A stretch of DNA of 10,017 bases from Chloroflexota bacterium (GTDB taxonomy: Bacteria; Chloroflexota; Dehalococcoidia; Lucifugimonadales; Lucifugimonadaceae): assembly GCA_016189845.1 (NCBI GenBank), contig JACPRT010000206.1, positions 1 through 10,017 of the forward strand, written 5' to 3'. Positions 6,280 through 10,017 of the stretch are shown piece after piece; position 1 is the first letter of the stretch; every line of letters begins with the position of its first letter. Below the pieces are notes generated by a model. The model did not search any database, was not told the DNA's origin, and saw only the letters and a list, made by a program, of their open reading frames with translations. The position numbers and the translations under genes were made by a program.

Positions 6280-6953
6280 TGCCTTCTTACTACCCGATCT
6301 ATCTGGACGTGCGTGGCCGCAGGTGCCTGGTCTATGGCGGGAACCACGAAGGCGAACGGAAGGTCAAATACCTTCTGGAATGCGGGGCCGACGTGACATT
6401 CATCTCTGCCGACGCCACATCAGAGTTGCGTGCAATGGCGAGCGACGGCCGCATCCGCTGGGAGCAGCGGGGCTATCGCCCAGGCGACCTCGAAGGCGCA
6501 TGGTTGGCGATCGTCGCCGACACCCGTGACCAGGAAGCCAACGAAGCAATCTCGGGGGAAGCTCGCGAGCGGAACGTTCTGTTGAACGTCGCCGACGTCA
6601 CGCACCTGTGCACGTTCATAGCGCCGTCGATCGTGCAGCGCAACGACGTAACGGTTGCGGTCTCCACTGCGGGGACCAGCCCGGCCTTGGCCCGCCGCTT
6701 GCGCGACGAGATGTCGAGCCAGGACTGCCATTGCCTCAGGTGGGCGGAGTTCGGCCCTGTGCTCGCCGACGTCCGCAAAGAGGTGCGCTCCCGCAACCTG
6801 CGCGTCACGCCCGACCAATGGCAGGAGTGCATGACCGACGACCTGATCGATCTGCACCGCGCGGGGCGCACTGCGGAGGCTCGTGCGAAGCTGCTGGCGG
6901 CGCTGGAAGCAAAGGCCCATCTGGCGACGTCACAGGCGCCACAGACGTCGTAG
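6279..6953 (+). CDS. Precorrin-2 dehydrogenase / sirohydrochlorin ferrochelatase (Met8/CysG-N type)
   Basis: A 224-residue protein from ATG 6279, overlapping the fused decarboxylase stop (TGATG). It starts YYPIYLDVRGRRCLVYGG, the usual YP-x-x-L-x-L-x-G-R-x-x-L-V-V-GG opening of Met8p/CysG-N enzymes, which oxidise precorrin-2 with NAD+ to sirohydrochlorin and may insert Fe2+. The conserved Asp of the dual-function site is present in LLNVADVTHLCTFIAPSIV (Asp106), followed by the STAGTSPALARRLRDE block at 129-144. The NAD loop is unusual: the standard GGGxVAxRK is GGNHEGERK at 20-28, so the third glycine is Asn and the Val-Ala pair is Glu-Gly. The C-terminal helical domain (about 145-215) is of normal length, and no methyltransferase domain follows, so this is not a full CysG. 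It would feed siroheme to the decarboxylase encoded just upstream. Confidence 0.88.
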   Translation: MPSYYPIYLDVRGRRCLVYGGNHEGERKVKYLLECGADVTFISADATSELRAMASDGRIRWEQRGYRPGDLEGAWLAIVADTRDQEANEAISGEARERNVLLNVADVTHLCTFIAPSIVQRNDVTVAVSTAGTSPALARRLRDEMSSQDCHCLRWAEFGPVLADVRKEVRSRNLRVTPDQWQECMTDDLIDLHRAGRTAEARAKLLAALEAKAHLATSQAPQTS

Positions 6954-6976
6954 GTGTCCAGTGCGACCTGGTAAAG

Positions 6977-7043
6977 GCGGGCTGCAGGCCGGCAGATCCC
7001 CCGCACCGTTCGTGGGCCCAGGGACCTACTGCGCCAGTCCCTG
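6977..7043 (+). other. Two weak hairpins in the gap before the two-component system
   Basis: The 142-bp gap between the dehydrogenase and the kinase gene holds two possible stem-loops. GCGGG-CTGC at 6977-6985 pairs with GCAG at 6992-6995 and CCCGC at 7000-7004, with a 4-nt bulge. CAGGGAC at 7019-7025 pairs with GTCCCTG at 7037-7043, with an 11-nt loop. Neither is followed by a T-run, so if they end the upstream operon it would be by a Rho-dependent or intrinsic-like weak mechanism. No convincing -35/-10 pair for the kinase gene was found. Confidence 0.25.
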
Positions 7044-7095
7044 AGACCCATGCGGTCCCCTGCCCTACAGTATTAGCCTGCCGGGGAGGTGCCGA

Positions 7096-8496
7096 ATGGC
7101 CGCTTTGTACTCATCGGTCGCATTTTCCAGATGGGTCCTGCCCGCGGCCCTTGCGGCCGCCGCGATCGGGACGGCGTTTCTGCTGCCCGGCAGCCCCTGG
7201 CCGCTGCTCGTAACGGCGATGCTGGCGGCTTACCTTGCGTTCCGCCTTGGTCACGGCCCGCTCGGACGCGGCGTCTCTCGAAGCAAGCTTAGCCTCCGGT
7301 GGAAAGTCTCCGGCGCCGTGCTGTTGATCCTTGTCATCTTCGTCGCCGTGGGCGCCGTCGGTCTCGCCATCATGGAATACATGCACCGGGAGGTCCACAA
7401 GGTCGACGCGCTCGCGGGGTTCCGGCCTCCCGAGGTGACCGCAGCAATCGAGAAGGCGCAGGGTCCACAGGGAGAGCTGCTACTGCGCATCGACGCCCGG
7501 CGCGCCGAAGTGATCACGGCTCTCGAACGCCTCGAAAGAGTCCAGCATTCGATCCTCTACTGGACCCCGGGAGTCATGGCCCTCGGTGGCATCACGGCCC
7601 TCGCCCTGGGCACTGCCCTCTCGCGGGCCACCGTGCCTGCAGTCGAGCGGATGGGTGAGGCCGCCCGACGGATCGCCCGCGGGGACTTCTCGCAACCGGT
7701 CACCGTCGACAACGGAGACGAGCTTGGCGAACTGGCCGAGCGCTTGAACGGCGCTGCGGCCGACCTGACGAAGCTCCGCGAGGCCATGATGGCTGAGGAG
7801 CGCGCGAGGGCGCTCCAGGAACGCATGGCAGAGACCGCAAGGGCCCAGGAGGAGGAGCGACGCAGGATATCCCGCGAGCTGCATGATGGCCTGGGGCCCT
7901 CGTTGTCCGCACTCGGCAACCGGCTGAGGACCTGCCAGCAACTCGTTCGGACCGACCCTGCGAAATCACAGGCGGAACTCGACAACGTGATCGTCCTGCT
8001 CCGCAGGCACGTTCAGGAGATCAGGAGCCTGATCCACGAACTGAGGCCGATAGACCTGGACCAGCTTGGGCTGGCTGCCGCCGTCAGCGAGGTCGTGGAA
8101 CAATTCGGGTCGCAATCCGGCATCCAGGCGGCGTTCGAGACGTCCGGAACGATGCCCTCCGACCCGCTGATCGAGCTGACCGTGTATCGCGTGGTCCAGG
8201 AGGCGCTGACAAATGTCCAGAGGCATGCCGGCGCATCCAAGGTAGACGTCGCGTTGATGGCGACCGACCAGGCGGTGGACGTCCGCATCACGGACAACGG
8301 CAAGGGGTTCGATGCAGAAGGGCAAGAGTCCGACAGCCGTGGGCACGGCCTGACGAACATGCGGGAGCGGGGAGAACTCGTGGGCGGGGTGCTGAGCGTC
8401 GTGTCGACGCCCAACGCAGGCTGCAGCGTGTGGCTCCGCGTCCCGTTGCGCGCACCTGCTACCGACGGCCCTTCCGCAGCAAGGATTGGGAACTGA
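7096..8496 (+). CDS. Membrane sensor histidine kinase, HisKA_3 (NarL/DesK-like) type
   Basis: A 466-residue kinase starting at ATG 7096 with GGAGG 6 nt upstream. Hydrophobic segments lie near 13-30, 35-50, 72-94 and 153-176. A short extracytoplasmic stretch of about 58 residues (95-152) sits between the third and fourth. It is predicted helical and Arg/Glu-rich and contains no named sensor domain that I recognise. A HAMP-like linker follows (about 177-232, AVERMGEAARRIARGDFSQP), then a coiled coil. The dimerisation/phosphotransfer motif is EERRRISRELHDGLGPSLSAL, cited in part, with phospho-acceptor His263. The ATPase lobe has VYRVVQEALTNVQRHA (363-378), ITDNGKGF (398-405) and GHGLTNMRER (416-425). 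The signal is unknown. It is followed 3 nt later by its likely response regulator. Confidence 0.92.
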   Translation: MAALYSSVAFSRWVLPAALAAAAIGTAFLLPGSPWPLLVTAMLAAYLAFRLGHGPLGRGVSRSKLSLRWKVSGAVLLILVIFVAVGAVGLAIMEYMHREVHKVDALAGFRPPEVTAAIEKAQGPQGELLLRIDARRAEVITALERLERVQHSILYWTPGVMALGGITALALGTALSRATVPAVERMGEAARRIARGDFSQPVTVDNGDELGELAERLNGAAADLTKLREAMMAEERARALQERMAETARAQEEERRRISRELHDGLGPSLSALGNRLRTCQQLVRTDPAKSQAELDNVIVLLRRHVQEIRSLIHELRPIDLDQLGLAAAVSEVVEQFGSQSGIQAAFETSGTMPSDPLIELTVYRVVQEALTNVQRHAGASKVDVALMATDQAVDVRITDNGKGFDAEGQESDSRGHGLTNMRERGELVGGVLSVVSTPNAGCSVWLRVPLRAPATDGPSAARIGN

Positions 8497-8499
8497 GCC

Positions 8500-9186
8500 G
8501 TGGAGCCAATCAGGATCCTGGTCGCCGACGACCACACGCTGTTCAGGCAGGGCCTTCGGGCCACGATCGGGCAGGTGGACGGCTTCGAGGTCGTGGGCGA
8601 GGCTGCCACCGGCACTGAAGCGGTCGCCAAGGCCAGAGAGCTGATGCCAGACGTCATCCTGATGGACATCAACATGCCGGGCATGAACGGCACCGAGGCA
8701 ACGAGCCAGATCGTTCGAGAAAATCCGCACGTGGGCGTGATCCTGGTGACGATGAACGACAGCCCGGCGTCGGTTTTCTCCGGCATGCGTGCGGGCGCCC
8801 GCGGTTACGTCTTGAAGGAAGCCGACATCGCCGAGCTACGCCGCGCAATCGAGGCCGCACACCGGGGTGAGATCCTGATGAATCCTGCGATCGCGGCGAA
8901 GCTGCTCGACCGCTTCGAGCGGTCTCCCGAGCCCAGGCCGGCCGGCATCCCGTTCGAGGGCCTGACCCCGAGAGAGTTGGAGGTGCTGCGCCTGGCGGCC
9001 GAGGGTCTGACGAATGCCGCGATCGCGTCCCGCCTGGTGCTGAGCGAGAAGACGGTCAAGAACCACGTCAACAACATCTTCTCGAAGCTACAGGTCAACG
9101 ACCGCGCCCAGGCCATCGTCCAGGCGATCCGCAAGGGGCTCGTCACGATCGACCCCGAAAACCCCCGACCGAGTAGACCCGCCTGA
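8500..9186 (+). CDS. NarL/LuxR-family response regulator
   Basis: A 228-residue regulator from GTG 8500, 3 nt after the kinase stop. The receiver domain (about 1-120) has the acidic pocket at D10-D11 (LVADDHTLFRQGL), the phospho-acceptor Asp56 in DVILMDINMPGMNG, the switch Thr84 in ILVTMND, and Lys106 in GYVLKEAD. A Pro-rich linker leads to a LuxR/GerE helix-turn-helix at about 152-214: GLTPRELEVLRLAAEGLTNA, then LSEKTVKNHVNNIFSKLQV and DRAQAIVQAIRKG. All receiver and DNA-contact positions look intact, so phosphorylation-controlled DNA binding is expected. The target genes are unknown; the downstream lipoprotein is a candidate by position, since it is preceded by an inverted repeat. The 3-nt gap indicates co-transcription with the kinase. 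Confidence 0.94.
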   Translation: MEPIRILVADDHTLFRQGLRATIGQVDGFEVVGEAATGTEAVAKARELMPDVILMDINMPGMNGTEATSQIVRENPHVGVILVTMNDSPASVFSGMRAGARGYVLKEADIAELRRAIEAAHRGEILMNPAIAAKLLDRFERSPEPRPAGIPFEGLTPRELEVLRLAAEGLTNAAIASRLVLSEKTVKNHVNNIFSKLQVNDRAQAIVQAIRKGLVTIDPENPRPSRPA

Positions 9187-9249
9187 CTCGGACCCGCTCG
9201 AAGTAGACCTCTGGTCCCGCCACGATCCGGGCCAGCGAACTCATCGACT

Positions 9250-9265
9250 CGGGCCCCCGGGCCCG
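9250..9265 (+). other. GC-rich hairpin after the response regulator
   Basis: CGGGCC (9250-9255) and GGCCCG (9260-9265) form a 6-bp GC stem with a 4-nt loop. It lies 64 nt beyond the response-regulator stop. No T-run follows, so a terminator role is possible but unproven. Confidence 0.3.
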
Positions 9266-9300
9266 TGTGGACAGACAGCCCCGCGGGCACACTCCCCTCT

Positions 9301-9324
9301 GGTACGACCGAGCACTCTCGTACC
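9301..9324. repeat. Inverted repeat upstream of the lipoprotein gene, possible operator
   Basis: GGTACGA (9301-9307) and TCGTACC (9318-9324) are perfect 7-bp inverted repeats with a 10-nt centre (CCGAGCACTC). The centre contains a further GAG/CTC pair. It ends 21 nt ahead of the ATG at 9346 and 9 nt ahead of the ribosome binding site, so it could be an operator or a 5'-UTR hairpin. Confidence 0.35.
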
Positions 9325-9345
9325 GATGGAGCAAGGAGACCCGCG

Positions 9346-10017
9346 ATGTCGAAAACTCTGGCCGCTTCGAAGAGACTCGCCGCAATTTCGTTAGTCACGA
9401 CCGCGCTGTTCGCGATGGCATGGTCTATCGGCTGCGGTACGGAATCGGCCGGGCCCGACGACGACGCCGTGCATCAAGCCGATGCGACGGTCCTTCAAGC
9501 CGATGCCACCGTCCCCCCTACTTCGGAACCGGTCAAGGCCGTAAGCCGGATCGCGTTCGAGTCCTACCGTGACGGGAACGCGGAGATCTACACGATGAAT
9601 GAGGACGGCACCGGTGTCGTTCGCGATACCAACGAACCGTCCGACGATGCGAACCCCAGCTGGTCGCCCGATTGCAGCAAGATCGCCTTTCACTCGAACC
9701 GCGCCGGCAACAACGATATCTACGTGATGAACGCCGACGGCACCGGGATCACACGGCTCACAACAGACCCGGCCACAGACCAGAATGCAGCCTGGTCGCC
9801 CGCCGGATCGAAGATCGCCTTCTGGTCGGCGCGCACGGGCAACAACGAAGTCTTCGTCATGGACGTCGACGGGTCAAACCAGGTGCGCCTCACGGACCAC
9901 CCCGGCAACGATCAGCTTCCTGCCTGGGCGCCAGACGGGTCCCGCATCGCGTTCTCGACCAGCCGCGAGCGCAATCCAGAGATTTTCGTCATGAACATCG
10001 ACGGCACGGCGCCGGCC
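9346..10017 (+). CDS. Probable lipoprotein with TolB-like beta-propeller repeats, 3'-truncated by window edge
   Basis: The frame is open from ATG 9346 to the last base (224 codons) with no stop, so the end is outside the window. AAGGAG at 9333-9338 is a good ribosome binding site, 7 nt away. The N-terminus is KTLAASKRLAAISLVTTALF then AMAWSIGCG: basic residues, a hydrophobic core and Cys30 as a plausible lipidation site, although Ser at -3 is not the usual Leu. A low-complexity Asp/Ala linker follows (about 34-60) with a duplicated QADATV. Then come propeller blades of about 42 residues, each of the form W(S/A)PDGSKIAF-x-S-x-R-x-GN-x-(D/E)(I/V)(Y/F)VMNxDGT: blades at about 67-90, 102-133, 146-177 and 188-222. 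This is the TolB/DPP6 N-terminal (PD40) repeat. The role is probably cell-envelope binding or scaffolding; the true TolB would lack the lipid Cys and have a different N-domain. Confidence 0.85.
   Translation, partial: MSKTLAASKRLAAISLVTTALFAMAWSIGCGTESAGPDDDAVHQADATVLQADATVPPTSEPVKAVSRIAFESYRDGNAEIYTMNEDGTGVVRDTNEPSDDANPSWSPDCSKIAFHSNRAGNNDIYVMNADGTGITRLTTDPATDQNAAWSPAGSKIAFWSARTGNNEVFVMDVDGSNQVRLTDHPGNDQLPAWAPDGSRIAFSTSRERNPEIFVMNIDGTAPA
9474..9514 (+). repeat. Two-copy 21-nt tandem repeat in the lipoprotein linker
   Basis: TCAAGCCGATGCGACGGTCC (9474-9493) recurs at 9495-9514 with two base changes, encoding QADATV twice. It is in-frame linker duplication, likely by slippage. Confidence 0.7.

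Noticed and set aside
7966..8786. Minus-strand open frames opposite the kinase and response regulator
   Set aside because: They run antisense to intact HisKA_3 and receiver motifs, show no domain and have low-complexity composition.
1..10017. CRISPR array, transposon ends, tRNA or rRNA genes
   Set aside because: Reading through both strands showed no regularly spaced repeats, transposase motifs, cloverleaf ends or rRNA-like stretches; the only direct repeats are the 21-nt linker duplication and the propeller blades.

Overview
This is a GC-rich bacterial window in which almost all sequence is coding, with several GTG starts and short or overlapping gene junctions. No rRNA, tRNA, CRISPR array or transposase is visible. 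Taxonomy is not decided by the sequence. The extended-SDR type, the DUF1326/DUF2182 pair and the anaerobic-type (Ahb) heme genes fit an uncultured high-GC lineage such as Actinomycetota, Chloroflexota or Myxococcota. The Asp/Ala-rich linker after the lipoprotein cysteine at the right end resembles Myxococcota-style lipoproteins, but this is only an impression.

Left part (1-2746): a VapBC-type toxin-antitoxin pair (antitoxin cut by the window edge, toxin with all four PIN acidic residues) converges on a minus-strand pair. That pair is a DUF1326 Cys-rich protein followed by a DUF2182 polytopic membrane protein. Upstream of it lies a second PIN-toxin locus on the minus strand. It is broken: its C-terminal half is intact in sequence, but the N-terminal part sits in another frame with apparent internal deletions, and no antitoxin is visible.

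Middle part (2747-6953): five plus-strand genes packed head to tail. They are a small beta-rich conserved protein, an extended SDR (epimerase/dehydratase), an atypical inosine-uridine nucleoside hydrolase, a fused AhbA-AhbB type siroheme decarboxylase, and a Met8/CysG-N type precorrin-2 dehydrogenase/sirohydrochlorin ferrochelatase. The last four have a GTGA overlap and two TGATG overlaps at their junctions, which suggests one translationally coupled operon. The last two enzymes act consecutively: precorrin-2 to sirohydrochlorin to siroheme, then decarboxylation to 12,18-didecarboxysiroheme on the alternative heme (or heme d1) route. How the SDR and nucleosidase relate to this is not clear and is the most interesting question in the window.

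Right part (7096-10017): a NarL/LuxR-type two-component system (HisKA_3 kinase plus response regulator, 3 nt apart), then a probable lipoprotein with TolB-like beta-propeller repeats that runs off the window end. An inverted repeat lies just upstream of the lipoprotein gene.
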